In this document: piece after piece, positions 27,851 through 37,177 of the stretch
How positions within the stretch are numbered: the stretch's first letter is position 1
Layout of the letters: each line of letters opens with the position of its first letter
Assembly: GCF_001152565.1 (NCBI RefSeq)
Contig: NZ_CQAZ01000011.1
Location: forward strand, 43,989 to 107,988
Direction: 5' to 3'
DNA: 64,000 bases
Origin: Yersinia pekkanenii
GTDB lineage: Bacteria; Pseudomonadota; Gammaproteobacteria; Enterobacterales; Enterobacteriaceae
Translations under genes and position numbers: made by a program
Notes under the pieces: generated by a model
Seen by the model: the letters and a program-made list of their open reading frames with translations, nothing else
Database searches by the model: none
Told to the model about the DNA's origin: nothing

Positions 27851-27881
27851 AGCCGGTCAGTTATTTACTGATCGGCTTTTT
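27851..27881 (+). terminator. Intrinsic terminator after nifJ
   Basis: AGCCGGTCAG (27851-27860) pairs with CTGATCGGCT (27868-27877), one G-T pair, followed by TTTT. Confidence 0.85.
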
Positions 27882-27975
27882 ATATAATAGTGACCAATCC
27901 CACTTATTGAATGATAAACTTGCGCCATAGCTACAATGCTCCGCCATGCCCTAACTGAATATGAGCCACAAATAC

Positions 27976-28935
27976 ATGCAAGAGAAACAATTAGTTATCC
28001 AAAAAGAATCCGTTGACCAAAAAGAAAAATACAATTTGAACAAATTGCAAAAACGTCTGCGTCACAATGTCGGTCAGGCGATTGCTGATTTTAATATGAT
28101 TGAAGAAGGTGACCGCGTGATGGTCTGCCTGTCCGGGGGTAAAGACAGCTATACCATGCTGGATATTTTACAAAACCTGCAAAAAAGTGCGCCGATTAAC
28201 TTCACCTTGATTGCCGTTAACCTCGATCAGAAACAACCGGGCTTCCCTGAAGATATCCTGCCCGCCTATCTGGATAAACAGGGCGTGGAATACAAGATTG
28301 TAGAAGAGAATACTTACGGGATCGTGAAAGACATTATTCCTGAAGGGAAAACGACCTGCTCACTGTGCTCCCGCCTGCGCCGTGGGATTTTGTACCGCAC
28401 GGCTACTGAGCTGGGGGCGACCAAAATAGCACTGGGCCATCACCGTGATGATATTCTGCAAACACTGTTCTTGAATATGTTCTATGGCGGGAAACTGAAA
28501 GGCATGCCGCCAAAATTGATGAGCGATGATGGCAAACATGTGGTAATCCGCCCACTGGCCTACTGTCGTGAAAAAGATATTGAACGTTTTGCCGTGATCA
28601 GAGAGTACCCTATCATTCCTTGTAACTTATGTGGCTCGCAGCCTAATCTGCAACGTCAGGTCATCAAGGATATGTTACGCGATTGGGATAAACAGTATCC
28701 AGGCCGTATCGAAACCTTATTCAGCGCCATGCAAAATGTGGTGCCATCACATTTGAATGACCATAAGTTATTTGATTTTAAAAGTATTACCCACAACAGT
28801 GACGTTATTGATGGCGGTGATGTGGCTTTTGATCGGGAAGAGTTACCTCTACAACCTGTTGGCTGGCAACCGGAAGATGATGAAAACGCCGAGAAGCCGC
28901 CACTGGTGCGTCTTGACGTACTGGAAATTAGATAA
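27976..28935 (+). CDS. ttcA: tRNA 2-thiocytidine(32) synthetase TtcA
   Basis: A PP-loop ATPase of 319 residues that thiolates cytidine 32 of several tRNAs using an iron-sulfur cluster. The PP-loop SGGKDS lies near residue 52. The cluster cysteines are in [12 protein letters not shown] and [14 protein letters not shown] 27976 (MQEKQ...) aligns with the E. coli start; ATG 27961 would add five residues, and neither has a clear ribosome site. The N-terminal 20 residues are a little longer than in E. coli (311 residues). Confidence 0.94.
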   Translation: MQEKQLVIQKESVDQKEKYNLNKLQKRLRHNVGQAIADFNMIEEGDRVMVCLSGGKDSYTMLDILQNLQKSAPINFTLIAVNLDQKQPGFPEDILPAYLDKQGVEYKIVEENTYGIVKDIIPEGKTTCSLCSRLRRGILYRTATELGATKIALGHHRDDILQTLFLNMFYGGKLKGMPPKLMSDDGKHVVIRPLAYCREKDIERFAVIREYPIIPCNLCGSQPNLQRQVIKDMLRDWDKQYPGRIETLFSAMQNVVPSHLNDHKLFDFKSITHNSDVIDGGDVAFDREELPLQPVGWQPEDDENAEKPPLVRLDVLEIR

Positions 28936-28948
28936 GCACTTCATCAGT

Positions 28949-28985
28949 CTCGCCTCACTCCGCTTATAGCTCAGAATGAGGCGAG
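28949..28985 (+). terminator. Hairpin downstream of ttcA
   Basis: CTCGCCTCA (28949-28957) and TGAGGCGAG (28977-28985) form a perfect 9-bp stem around a 19-nt loop, 14 nt after ttcA. No strong T-run. Confidence 0.45.
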
Positions 28986-29030
28986 AGGCGACTTTCTGAC
29001 TTAATCTGCGGTTTTACTTATAAAAAACAT

Positions 29031-29153
29031 AAAAAAATGCCGATGTTTAAACAACATCGGCATCGTAACAATTATGTGCTATGCAGTAATTCAAAATAAA
29101 AGTATTACAAATATGGAGCGCAACGCCCATCGCTTGACGTTGCATTCACCTGC
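29031..29153 (-). ncRNA. fnrS: FnrS, anaerobically induced small RNA
   Basis: About 123 nt on the minus strand, against 122 nt in E. coli. The 5' end begins GCAGGTGAATGCAACGTC and continues AAGCGATGGGCGTTGCGC, identical to E. coli FnrS in the mRNA-pairing region. GAATTACTGCATAGCACA near the 3' part is also conserved. The terminator is an 11-bp stem (29037-29047 with 29053-29063) followed by seven T residues. It lies beside zntB, as in E. coli. FnrS with Hfq represses mRNAs of aerobic enzymes. An FNR site and a -10 sit at the right distances upstream. Confidence 0.95.
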
Positions 29154-29159
29154 AAAGTG

Positions 29160-29165
29160 ATAATG
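29160..29165 (-). promoter_or_regulatory. -10 element of fnrS
   Basis: CATTAT on the minus strand, at -12 to -7 relative to the inferred start at 29153. Confidence 0.7.
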
Positions 29166-29187
29166 CCTGAGTCATAACTGTCAAATC

Positions 29188-29201
29188 TTGATATGGCTCA
29201 A
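29188..29201 (-). promoter_or_regulatory. FNR-binding site of fnrS
   Basis: TTGAGCCATATCAA on the minus strand matches TTGAT-N4-ATCAA with one mismatch. Its centre (29194.5) is at -41.5 from the fnrS start, the class II activator position. Confidence 0.88.
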
Positions 29202-29259
29202 TTTTGCAGTGATTAACCCCCTATCTGGCACACTCTTTTACTCACCGTCCCGTGACTAA

Positions 29260-30273
29260 TTAAAGCCATTTACTGCGCTTTAACCAGAAAGCAACACCCA
29301 ACACCAACACAACTAACATCATACAGAAGGTCGCAAAACCGAAAGAGTCGGTATTACCTGGGATCCCGCCGAGATTGACACCGAACAAACCGGTCAAAAA
29401 AGTCGTAGGCAAAAAAATCATGGCCAGCATCGACATAGTATAGGTCCGTCTGTTCATCGCATCGGCCATTAATGAGCTAATCTCATCGGACAACACCGCG
29501 GTGCGGGCAATGCTTGAATCTAAATCCTCTAATCCGCGGCCCAAGCGCTCTGAGATTTCCTGCATACGACGCCGGTCATGATCATCCATCCACGGCAAAC
29601 GCTCGCTGGCGAGTTTAGAAAAGGCATCACGTTGTGGTGCCATATACCGCCGTAATACAATCAATTGCTTACGTAACAACGCCATTTGCCCACGTTGTGG
29701 GATCTTTTGTTCCAATAAATCATCTTCAAGATCGATAATTTTGTCGTGTAAATCTTCGATAAACTCACTGGTATGGTCAGTCAGGCCATCAACAATTGCC
29801 ACCAGCCAATCGCCACTGTTGGTGGGACCGGTGCCACTTTGCAGATCATTCAGTACATCATCAATGGAGTAAACCTTACGATGACGGGTCGAGACTATCA
29901 ACTTATCCGTCATATAAACCCGAATCGTGACTAGTTGGTCTGGGCGGGCATCATTATTAAAGTTAATGCCACGCAGGGTTATCATGGTGCCGTCCCCCAA
30001 ACGGGTGACCTTAGGGCGGACACTCTCACCCGCCAACCCCTCACGAACCACTTCTGGTAGCAATGGCGTATTTTTCAGCCAGGCTTCACTTTCCGTATAG
30101 GTGTAATCCAGATGCAACCAACAAGGCTGCTCCGCTGTGGCGATAGTATCAGTACTGATTGAGATCACCCCCCCCTTACCATCGAGCTGATAGGCATAAA
30201 CGGCATCAGAGACTTGAAGTGCTTTACCTTCGACTACATCCACAACCACATCCTCTATTTCGGCATTTATCAT
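29260..30273 (-). CDS. zntB: Zinc transporter ZntB (CorA superfamily)
   Basis: A 337-residue 2-TM CorA-like transporter (E. coli 327). A large cytoplasmic N-terminal domain is followed by two C-terminal membrane helices. The loop motif between them is GVN ([12 protein letters not shown]), the ZntB form of the CorA GMN filter. The C-terminus LKRSKWL is typical. It moves zinc across the inner membrane. fnrS lies immediately downstream on the same strand but has its own promoter. Confidence 0.95.
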   Translation of the reverse strand: MINAEIEDVVVDVVEGKALQVSDAVYAYQLDGKGGVISISTDTIATAEQPCWLHLDYTYTESEAWLKNTPLLPEVVREGLAGESVRPKVTRLGDGTMITLRGINFNNDARPDQLVTIRVYMTDKLIVSTRHRKVYSIDDVLNDLQSGTGPTNSGDWLVAIVDGLTDHTSEFIEDLHDKIIDLEDDLLEQKIPQRGQMALLRKQLIVLRRYMAPQRDAFSKLASERLPWMDDHDRRRMQEISERLGRGLEDLDSSIARTAVLSDEISSLMADAMNRRTYTMSMLAMIFLPTTFLTGLFGVNLGGIPGNTDSFGFATFCMMLVVLVLGVAFWLKRSKWL

Positions 30274-30506
30274 GCAATTAGCTCAGTGTAGCGCTAGCAA
30301 CCCAAACTTTAAAGGTGCGGTGCCAGGATAGCCCATTGCCCGGATAAAATAACTGATGAGAGGTAATGACGGAATCGAATAAGTTCATAACGCGGTTTAC
30401 TTCAAACCACGAACTAAGGATAAATAATATTAAAGACGGAGAGCAAACACCTTCTTTGATATACAATTCGACCCAATTGCCAACACGAAACGCTCAAGGA
30501 GTATTG

Positions 30507-30698
30507 ATGATGGAAATAAGTATTATTGCATTAATGAAAGCATTAATTGGTGGCGCAGGCGCAGGGTTTGCACTGACTGGTGGTTTATCACTCCTAATAC
30601 CCGCATTAACCGTTACCGCTTCTTTTGCCTTCACATTTGCTGCACTAGGTGGCGTAGTAACCACAGGACTTTACCTTAAAAATAGCTTGGTAGCCTGA
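30507..30698 (+). CDS. Unrecognised 63-residue hydrophobic membrane peptide
   Basis: Starts at ATG 30507 with AAGGAG 5 nt upstream; a longer in-frame extension to 30366 has no such site. The protein is two hydrophobic, glycine-rich segments (LIGGAGAGFALTGGLSLLIP and TASFAFTFAALGGVVTTGLYL) with short GxxxG-like spacing. The next gene starts 2 nt after its stop. I recognise no family. Possibilities are a bacteriocin-like or pore-forming peptide, a holin-like protein or a structural membrane peptide; no function is claimed. Confidence 0.65.
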   Translation: MMEISIIALMKALIGGAGAGFALTGGLSLLIPALTVTASFAFTFAALGGVVTTGLYLKNSLVA

Positions 30699-30699
30699 T

Positions 30700-31050
30700 T
30701 TGGATAAAAGGGCTTCCCACTGGTACTTGCCGCAAACCACTGATGATTTAGCTATATTCTATTGCATCATTTGTATTTCTTACATGTTGGTACACATCAT
30801 CTGGGATTGTATCTCAAAAAAGACACCGCCATTCGCACTGGAAAATCTACAATATAAGCTTAATGAATTATATTCATCGTCAACTTTTGCTACGAGTGCC
30901 TTCTTCTTTGTGATGCTTTTCGATATAAAAAATCCATTGAGAGCATCAGACGCATTTATCTTTCCGTTGATCGTGGCATCTCTTACCGGTTTTATGATAT
31001 CCATCTCTGCAATTGTACCTAAGCAATCCGAACATAAAAGCCACAAATAG
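30700..31050 (+). CDS. Unrecognised three-span membrane protein coupled to the preceding small gene
   Basis: A 116-residue frame that can only start at TTG 30700 or at ATG 30784, because an in-frame stop lies just upstream. Three membrane segments are visible: AIFYCIICISYMLVHIIW, TFATSAFFFVMLF and AFIFPLIVASLTGFMISISA. The C-terminal tail is basic (KQSEHKSHK). The 2-nt spacing after the 63-residue gene implies translational coupling, which could mean a peptide and a partner or protection protein. The region is richer in A+T than its neighbours. Confidence 0.55.
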   Translation: MDKRASHWYLPQTTDDLAIFYCIICISYMLVHIIWDCISKKTPPFALENLQYKLNELYSSSTFATSAFFFVMLFDIKNPLRASDAFIFPLIVASLTGFMISISAIVPKQSEHKSHK

Positions 31051-31100
31051 ATTTTAATATTTTCAGTAACTATTTAATCATGTATTAAATGGACATTAAA

Positions 31101-31134
31101 ACCGCCAGTTAATCCCGGCGGCTTAGCCGTTTTT
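31101..31134. terminator. Terminator region between convergent genes (30700 gene and mppA)
   Basis: CCGCC (31102-31106) pairs with GGCGG (31117-31121), with TTTT on the minus side. Overlapping it, CGGC-TTA-GCCG (31119-31129) is followed by TTTTT on the plus strand. Each strand therefore has a short terminator. Confidence 0.6.
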
Positions 31135-31141
31135 ATTACAA

Positions 31142-32758
31142 TCAATGTTTGATAACATACATTGTCTGGCTATAGGCCACGTCCTCAGGGTTAGTGATCG
31201 GGTAACCTTTCACCCACGGCTTAATTAAACGTCCATTGGTAAATTGATATATAGGAGCTATGGGTACCTGCTCCGCAATAATCTGTTCTGCCTTATTATA
31301 ATCATCACTCAATGCTTTGGGGTTGGTCTGTTTACCGGCTTCATTGAGTAGACGATCGTAAACCTCACTATTAAATTTGGCAATATTCCCGCTATGAGTC
31401 GATGTCAGTAATGACAAGAATGTAGATGGTTCATTGTAATCGCCAACCCATGATGCACGGACAACATCAAAATTACCGGTGTTGCGGCTATCAATATATG
31501 TCTTCCATTCTTGATTAATCATTTTGACATCCACGCCCAATGTTTTCTTCCACATTGAGGCAATGGCAATGGCTAATTTTTGATTATTATCAGAGGTATT
31601 ATACAACAACGATAATTTTAATGGTTTATCCAGACCATAACCCGCAGCATGAAGCAGTGCTTTAGCTTGCGCATCTAATTCATCCTGGTCTTGCTGCTGG
31701 AGCAGATTCGCTACTGGGTGGTAGCCAGCCGTGACATCAGGAATAAAGTGATAGGCGGGCTTCTCTCCAGTACCCAATACCTTTTCAGCAATAATTTTAC
31801 GATCGATAGCATAAGATAATGCTTTACGTACACGGATATCATTTGTTGGCGCACGCTGCGTATTGAAGGCATAATAATATGTGCCTAACTGGTCTGGTGT
31901 ATAAACTTGATCAGGTATATCTTTTAATAACTTTTGATATAAATTCTTCGGGAAGGATTCTGTAATATCAATATCCCCCGCCTGATAACGTTTAGTGGCA
32001 TTAGCTTCCTGATTGATTGGAATAAATGTCACTTTAGTCAGTACGGTATGAGCATGGTCCCAATAATATTCATTAGGTACCAACACCAACTTCTCATTTA
32101 CCACTCGGTCTTGTAACTTAAATGCGCCATTTCCAACCAGATTACCGACTTTCGTCCAATCGTTGCCATATTTTTCAACCACATTTTTTGGCACCGGAAA
32201 TAAACTGAAGTTCGCCGTCAGGCTTGGAAAATAAGGCACGGGTTTACTGAGTTTAATTTTTAGGGTGTGATTATTCACTGCACTCACCCCCAGCGTTTCT
32301 GGCGGCATGTTCCCGGCAATGATTTGCTGCGCATTTTCCATCCCAGCTAATTCTGCAAACCAGGCAAATGGCGATAAACTTTTAGGGTCAACCAATCGGC
32401 GCCAACTGTAAACAAAGTCCTGTGCGGTCACCGGTGAACCGTCTGACCACTTAGCATCTTTACGCAACGTGAATATATAGGTTTGGTTATCGGCTGTTTG
32501 CCAGCTTAACGCAACACCTGGAATTATCTGACCATGAGCATCCTGATTAACCAGGCCCTCGAACAAATCCCGGTCAAGTTGGGCCTCAATTAACCCGACA
32601 GCTTTCATCGGATCCAGAGAGGCAGGTTCATCTTTAATATGACGAACAATCTCTTGTTTCTCAGCCAATACGGTACCTGCTGGGACATCAGCAGCATTTG
32701 CCGCGCCCAGCGCAGTGCCAACCAATGCGGCACACAATGCATAACGGAAATAGCGCAT
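31142..32758 (-). CDS. mppA: Periplasmic murein-peptide-binding protein MppA (OppA family)
   Basis: A 538-residue extracellular solute-binding protein (E. coli MppA 537) with signal peptide about 1-22 (ALGAANA). The family 5 signature reads LTKVTFIPINQEANATKRYQ and the hinge region follows (YYYAFNTQRAP). Next to mpaA and ycjG, binding of L-Ala-D-Glu-mDap for uptake through the Opp permease is the likely role, though an oligopeptide OppA-like role cannot be excluded. ATG 32758 is used; the frame stays open to a TTG 6 nt earlier. Confidence 0.87.
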   Translation of the reverse strand: MRYFRYALCAALVGTALGAANAADVPAGTVLAEKQEIVRHIKDEPASLDPMKAVGLIEAQLDRDLFEGLVNQDAHGQIIPGVALSWQTADNQTYIFTLRKDAKWSDGSPVTAQDFVYSWRRLVDPKSLSPFAWFAELAGMENAQQIIAGNMPPETLGVSAVNNHTLKIKLSKPVPYFPSLTANFSLFPVPKNVVEKYGNDWTKVGNLVGNGAFKLQDRVVNEKLVLVPNEYYWDHAHTVLTKVTFIPINQEANATKRYQAGDIDITESFPKNLYQKLLKDIPDQVYTPDQLGTYYYAFNTQRAPTNDIRVRKALSYAIDRKIIAEKVLGTGEKPAYHFIPDVTAGYHPVANLLQQQDQDELDAQAKALLHAAGYGLDKPLKLSLLYNTSDNNQKLAIAIASMWKKTLGVDVKMINQEWKTYIDSRNTGNFDVVRASWVGDYNEPSTFLSLLTSTHSGNIAKFNSEVYDRLLNEAGKQTNPKALSDDYNKAEQIIAEQVPIAPIYQFTNGRLIKPWVKGYPITNPEDVAYSQTMYVIKH

Positions 32759-32848
32759 AATCAATAGCCTTGTCGTTGTTGTTCCATGTCAGCGAAATTA
32801 GATGCTATGTTACAAGATAATATGAATATGTTTGGGATAACAGAAAAC

Positions 32849-33559
32849 ATGATAACTCAGTATCGGCCCCGTTCAGCCCGGGGGAATTTGGTTACCTTGG
32901 GTCAACACTATGGCCAATCCTTGCTTGGTGCGCCACTGCTTTACTTCCCTGCCCCTCAACCCTCGGTTAATACAGGTTTGATTATCGCCGGAACTCATGG
33001 TGATGAAAGCGCGGCCATTGTTGCCCTCTCCTGCGCGTTACGCACTATTTTACCCGAACAGCAGCACCATCATGTGATCTTGGCGGTGAATCCGGATGGC
33101 TGCCAATTGGGGTTACGGGCGAATGCCAATGGTGTCGATCTGAATCGTAATTTTCCGGCACAAAACTGGCAGACGGGAGAAACCGTGTATCGCTGGAATA
33201 GTGCGGCCCAAGCGCGCGATGTGGTGTTATCGACCGGCGAACACGCAGGATCTGAGCCTGAAACTCAAGCCTTATGCGCTTTAATTACCCAGCTAGCCCC
33301 TCGCTGGGTGGTGTCATTCCATGAACCACTGGCCTGCATTGAAGACCCCGACAGCTCAGCGCTAGGGGCTCGGTTGGCCGCTAATTTTGCATTACCGCTC
33401 GTCACCAGTGTGGGTTACGCCACTCCTGGCTCATTCGGCAGTTGGTGCGCCGAACGAAACTTACCTTGCATTACCGCAGAGTTACCGCCGATTTCCGCCG
33501 ATGCAGCCAGTGAATGTTATCTGGCCGCATTGATTGATTTATTGACGCTAGCTGATTAA
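32849..33559 (+). CDS. mpaA: Murein tripeptide amidase MpaA
   Basis: A zinc carboxypeptidase of family M14 that cleaves gamma-D-Glu-mDap in murein tripeptide. AGTHGDES supplies the His/Glu zinc ligands, VDLNRNFPA is the family motif, VVSFHEPL gives the third ligand, and AELPP carries the catalytic Glu. ATG 32849 (MITQYRPRSARG) matches where E. coli MpaA begins; ATG 32786 would add 21 residues, and neither has a strong ribosome site. Its last 4 nt overlap the convergent ycjG. Confidence 0.9.
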   Translation: MITQYRPRSARGNLVTLGQHYGQSLLGAPLLYFPAPQPSVNTGLIIAGTHGDESAAIVALSCALRTILPEQQHHHVILAVNPDGCQLGLRANANGVDLNRNFPAQNWQTGETVYRWNSAAQARDVVLSTGEHAGSEPETQALCALITQLAPRWVVSFHEPLACIEDPDSSALGARLAANFALPLVTSVGYATPGSFGSWCAERNLPCITAELPPISADAASECYLAALIDLLTLAD

Positions 33560-34527
33560 ACCGACAAATCAATAGCACCCATCGAGAAGTGTAAGCCCCC
33601 CTCAACATCGTGCTCCAGCCATGTCGGGCCATCCAAATCAACAAAGCGCGCCCCTGGTGCCAGCGGCAATGCAGCACGGATCGCACGAGAAGTGCATAGC
33701 ATGCAGCCGAGCATAATGGTAAATCCCAACGATTTTGCCTGCTCGGCGAGCAATAAGGCCTCGGTTAACCCGCCACTTTTATCCAGTTTAATGTTTACCA
33801 TGTCATAGCAACCAACCAGACCGGCCAAATCCGCCCGCGTGTGGCAACTCTCATCAGCACAAATAGGCAACGGATGAATAAAATTCTGCAACCCATCATC
33901 CTTACCGGCGGGCAATGGCTGCTCCAGCATTGCCACATCTAAATCAGCAAGTAACTGGCAACGAGCAGCCAAACCTTCTGTTTGCCAGGATTCATTGGCG
34001 TCAACGATTAAAGTTGCTGCCGGTGCGGCAGTACGAATTGCCACCAAACGCTCAGCAATAAGGTGGTCATCAAGTTTTATTTTCAATAACCTGGCTCCCT
34101 GGTTTGCCAATGCACTGGCACTGTAGGCCATGGCTTCCGGAGTGCTGATACTGACCGTCTGGGCCATTGAAATATGGGATACGGCGGCGGTGTGGCTTAT
34201 TTGCCATAAACTTTGCCGGTTCTGCAATGATTCCAATTGCCATAGCGCAGAATCCACCGCATTCCTGGCCGCTCCTGCGGACAATAGCCGTTGTAAGGCA
34301 TGCCGTGAAATACCATCCTCTATGGCCTTAACCACCAAGGCTAGCTGTGCCATCACCGAAGATTCACTTTCACCATAATGTGGATAAGGCGTGCATTCGC
34401 CGAAAGCCAGAATACCGTGTTCTTCAATCTCGACGACCACAACTTTAGCCTCTGTGCGGCTACCTCGGGAAATAACAAACGTGGAATGCAGAGGCCAAGC
34501 CTCAGGGTAGAAACGCATCGTTCTCAT
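33556..34527 (-). CDS. ycjG: L-Ala-D/L-Glu epimerase YcjG
   Basis: A 323-residue enolase-superfamily enzyme (E. coli 321). Catalytic and metal residues are visible: the KxK pair in LLKIKLDDH, Asp in IVDANESW, Glu in MLEQPLP, Asp in CADESCH and the second lysine in NIKLDKSGG. It converts L-Ala-D-Glu from murein to L-Ala-L-Glu, which peptidases can use. ATG 34527 has AGGAG 5 nt upstream; the upstream extension to 34560 is rejected. With mppA and mpaA it makes a murein-peptide salvage set. Confidence 0.94.
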   Translation of the reverse strand: MRTMRFYPEAWPLHSTFVISRGSRTEAKVVVVEIEEHGILAFGECTPYPHYGESESSVMAQLALVVKAIEDGISRHALQRLLSAGAARNAVDSALWQLESLQNRQSLWQISHTAAVSHISMAQTVSISTPEAMAYSASALANQGARLLKIKLDDHLIAERLVAIRTAAPAATLIVDANESWQTEGLAARCQLLADLDVAMLEQPLPAGKDDGLQNFIHPLPICADESCHTRADLAGLVGCYDMVNIKLDKSGGLTEALLLAEQAKSLGFTIMLGCMLCTSRAIRAALPLAPGARFVDLDGPTWLEHDVEGGLHFSMGAIDLSV

Positions 34528-34680
34528 TATGGCTCCTTGGCAGAATTTGGGCTTTGGCATCAGACGTTAGAACCTAACGTAGGCAAAATCTCAGTTATTT
34601 AGCAAATTTCTCATATCCAAGCTGCCATTGTTACCTTAAACTGAACTTCGTGTTACACATCTGTAAAAGGGAATCAAATA

Positions 34681-35184
34681 ATGACACAGACCGTACATTT
34701 CCAAGGCAATCCAGTGACCGTTACCGGTCAATTACCGCAAGCTGGTGATAAAGCTGCAAACTTTACTTTGGTAGCAAAAGATTTATCTGATGTTGCCCTG
34801 ATTAGCTTCGCGGGTAAACGTAAAGTCCTGAATATCTTCCCAAGTATTGATACCGGTGTTTGCGCCGCATCTGTACGTAAATTTAATCAACTGGCTGGCG
34901 AACTTGAGAACACCGTGGTTCTTTGTATCTCCTCTGACCTGCCATTTGCTCAATCACGTTTTTGTGGGGCTGAAGGCCTGAGCAACGTCACTATGTTGTC
35001 AACTCTGCGTGGCGCTGAGTTCAAACAAGCGTACGGCGTGGCAATTACTGACGGCCCATTGGCTGGGTTAACCGCGCGTGCGGTGATAGTTCTAGATGGT
35101 CAGGACAAGGTTATCTACAGTGAGTTGGTTAACGAAATTACCACTGAACCAAACTATGATGCTGCACTGGCAGCACTGAAGTAA
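34681..35184 (+). CDS. tpx: Thiol peroxidase Tpx
   Basis: A 167-residue atypical 2-Cys peroxiredoxin. Peroxidatic Cys61 is in [13 protein letters not shown] and resolving Cys95 in SRFCGAEGL. It reduces peroxides with thioredoxin in the periplasm or cytoplasm. Order ycjG-tpx-tyrR is as in E. coli. An inverted-repeat terminator separates it from convergent tyrR. Confidence 0.97.
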   Translation: MTQTVHFQGNPVTVTGQLPQAGDKAANFTLVAKDLSDVALISFAGKRKVLNIFPSIDTGVCAASVRKFNQLAGELENTVVLCISSDLPFAQSRFCGAEGLSNVTMLSTLRGAEFKQAYGVAITDGPLAGLTARAVIVLDGQDKVIYSELVNEITTEPNYDAALAALK

Positions 35185-35225
35185 GTAGCAAGTTCTCGGT
35201 TTTAATCAAACCGGATCATTGATTA

Positions 35226-35258
35226 AAAACGGCTGACCCTCTGGGTGCAGCCGTTTTT
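35226..35258. terminator. Bidirectional terminator between tpx and tyrR
   Basis: AAAACGGCTG (35226-35235) and CAGCCGTTTT (35248-35257), a perfect 10-bp stem whose A/T ends give T-runs on both strands. Confidence 0.92.
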
Positions 35259-35284
35259 AATTACACCGGCTTTAGCCTTGCGGT

Positions 35285-36862
35285 TTATTCTTCTTCGCTT
35301 TCATCACTGGCTGGCCGTTTACTGCTTAAACCATATTCACGTAATTTATTGGCAATCGCGGTGTGGGAAACACCAAGACGTTTGGCCAGTTTACGGGTAC
35401 TGGGATAATTGCGGTAAAGGCGGGTCAGGACAGAGCGTTCGAAACGTTTGCTAATCTCATCAAGCGAACCATCAAGCACTTCATCCCCCAGAACCGCTTC
35501 AACTTCAAATTCCGGTAAGATGATATCTTGTGGCCGCAGTTCGAAACCATCCAATTGGGTTAAGGCGCGATAGACCGCATTCTTTAGCTGCCGCACATTA
35601 CCAGGCCAACCATAATTAGTCAGGAAGCTGCTCAGTTCATGAGCCAACTTCGGCCGCGGCACGCCTTGTTCGTCGGAAAAACGCGCCACGAACAATTCAG
35701 TCAGTGGCATGATATCAGCCTGACGCTCACGTAATGGCGGCAAATTGATCGTCAGCACATTGAGACGATAATACAAATCTTCACGGAATTCACCGCGCTG
35801 CACCAACTCCACTAAATTCTTCTGAGTGGCACAAATAACGCGGACATCAACATGAACCTCATGTTCTTCCCCAACACGGCGGAAGGTACCATCATTGAGG
35901 AAACGCAACAGCTTGATTTGCATACGCGGCGACATTTCGCCGATTTCATCCAGCAGAACCGAGCCGCCATTAGCCTGTTCAAAGAAGCCTTTTTTTCCTT
36001 CGACCGCATTCGGGTAAGCCCCTGCCGCATAGCCGAACAGCTCACTTTCCACCACATCATCGGGCAGCGAGGCACAGTTAAGGCCGAGAAATGGCATTTT
36101 CCCGCGAGGGCTACGCAGATGACAGGCATGCGCCAGGAGATCTTTGCCGGTACCGGTATCACCCACCAGTAACAAAGGCGCATCCAGCATCGCTAACTTA
36201 CGGGCTTGCTCAAGCACCTGGCGCATTTTAACGCTGGTCGCGACAATTTGTTTAAACTCGCTATCATCGTTAACCGATAATATTTGCAGTTGTTTCCCCA
36301 TACGGGCAGTGGATTTCAACATCACCACGGCACCGACCGTTTGATTATGCTGATTTTCATCTTCCAGATGGATAGGTGTGATTTCCATCAGGTAATCTTG
36401 GTTATTGATCAATATTCGCTCGGTGTGAGGCGCCGTTTCTCCCCCCTCAAACCAACGGGCAAAGTTATATCCCCCCAGTAAGCTACCCGCGGTTTTGTGA
36501 TGAATTCTCTCCTCGTTAAGAGAAAAGAGCTCACGCGCCGCCGGATTAGCTAACTCAAGATTGCCTTTTAAATCAATAGAAAATACGGGTTCTGGCATCG
36601 ATTCAAGTAGCGCCCGCAGCGAGCGATGTTCACGCTCAGATGGCATAAAGGAAACGGTGCGCACATCAGTCACACCATCAATACGCCGAATCTCCATCAT
36701 TAATGCACTGAATACACTGAAATCCAGTTGGGAGAAGTTCAGGTAAATGCGACCAATTGGATCAATTTCGATCCCCCGTAAATCAATGCTGCGTAACACC
36801 AAGAGATCAAGTAACTCTCTGGTAAGACCGATTCGGTCTTCGCAAAAAACTTCCAAGCGCAT
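35285..36862 (-). CDS. tyrR: Transcriptional regulator TyrR
   Basis: A 525-residue regulator of aromatic amino-acid genes (E. coli 513). The ACT domain starts MRLEVFCEDRIGLTRELLDL, and a PAS domain follows (about 80-190). The AAA+ domain has Walker A GDTGTGKD and Walker B GGSVLLDEIGEM. The C-terminal Fis-type helix-turn-helix is TRKLAKRLGVSHTAIANKL. As in E. coli TyrR, the sigma-54 contact loop GAFTGA is replaced (AAGAYPNA), fitting action at sigma-70 promoters. An acidic tail (SDESEEE) extends the C-terminus. Confidence 0.96.
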   Translation of the reverse strand: MRLEVFCEDRIGLTRELLDLLVLRSIDLRGIEIDPIGRIYLNFSQLDFSVFSALMMEIRRIDGVTDVRTVSFMPSEREHRSLRALLESMPEPVFSIDLKGNLELANPAARELFSLNEERIHHKTAGSLLGGYNFARWFEGGETAPHTERILINNQDYLMEITPIHLEDENQHNQTVGAVVMLKSTARMGKQLQILSVNDDSEFKQIVATSVKMRQVLEQARKLAMLDAPLLLVGDTGTGKDLLAHACHLRSPRGKMPFLGLNCASLPDDVVESELFGYAAGAYPNAVEGKKGFFEQANGGSVLLDEIGEMSPRMQIKLLRFLNDGTFRRVGEEHEVHVDVRVICATQKNLVELVQRGEFREDLYYRLNVLTINLPPLRERQADIMPLTELFVARFSDEQGVPRPKLAHELSSFLTNYGWPGNVRQLKNAVYRALTQLDGFELRPQDIILPEFEVEAVLGDEVLDGSLDEISKRFERSVLTRLYRNYPSTRKLAKRLGVSHTAIANKLREYGLSSKRPASDESEEE

Positions 36863-37119
36863 CAGTATCGACCTTATATATGGCAGGTGCGGAATATCTG
36901 CCTATGATAATACCCTGTCCCCCCTTGCTGATGAAGCAGTCTGTCAGCAAAAGTTGACAGGCATCGGCTTTTTGCTCTTTTTTTACGCGAGAAAACACCC
37001 CCAGGAGATATTTTCAGCGGATGCCAGCCACATGAATAGCGTATTATTTGTTTTTATATTGATAATTCAGCGTAATATAATGATTTAGGTACCCACCCCC
37101 GTCAAGGTCAGCTGACACT
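36863..37119. other. Intergenic region between tyrR and the RES/Xre module
   Basis: AT-rich. I found no TGTAAA-N6-TTTACA TyrR box, although tyrR is self-regulated in E. coli. Contains no gene. Confidence 0.4.
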
Positions 37120-37148
37120 TTGCATTACATCGGCCAACTGGCTATAGT
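37120..37148 (+). promoter_or_regulatory. Promoter of the Xre-RES operon
   Basis: TTGCAT (37120-37125), a 17-bp spacer and TATAGT (37143-37148), near-consensus sigma-70 spacing, 30 bp before the antitoxin ATG. Confidence 0.72.
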
Positions 37149-37159
37149 ATATGTAGCCA
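37139..37159 (+). promoter_or_regulatory. Inverted repeat over the -10, probable antitoxin operator
   Basis: TGGCTA-N9-TAGCCA covers the -10 hexamer. A palindrome at this place is expected of autorepression by the Xre antitoxin. Confidence 0.6.
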
Positions 37160-37177
37160 TATGGCCGAGGAGGTTAC

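Noticed and set aside
28949..28985. ttcA-downstream inverted repeat as a mobile-element end
   Set aside because: No target duplication, partner end or transposase; simplest reading is a transcript-end hairpin.
30366..30506. N-terminal extension of the 63-residue membrane peptide
   Set aside because: The AAGGAG at 30496-30501 points to ATG 30507; the extension lacks a ribosome site.
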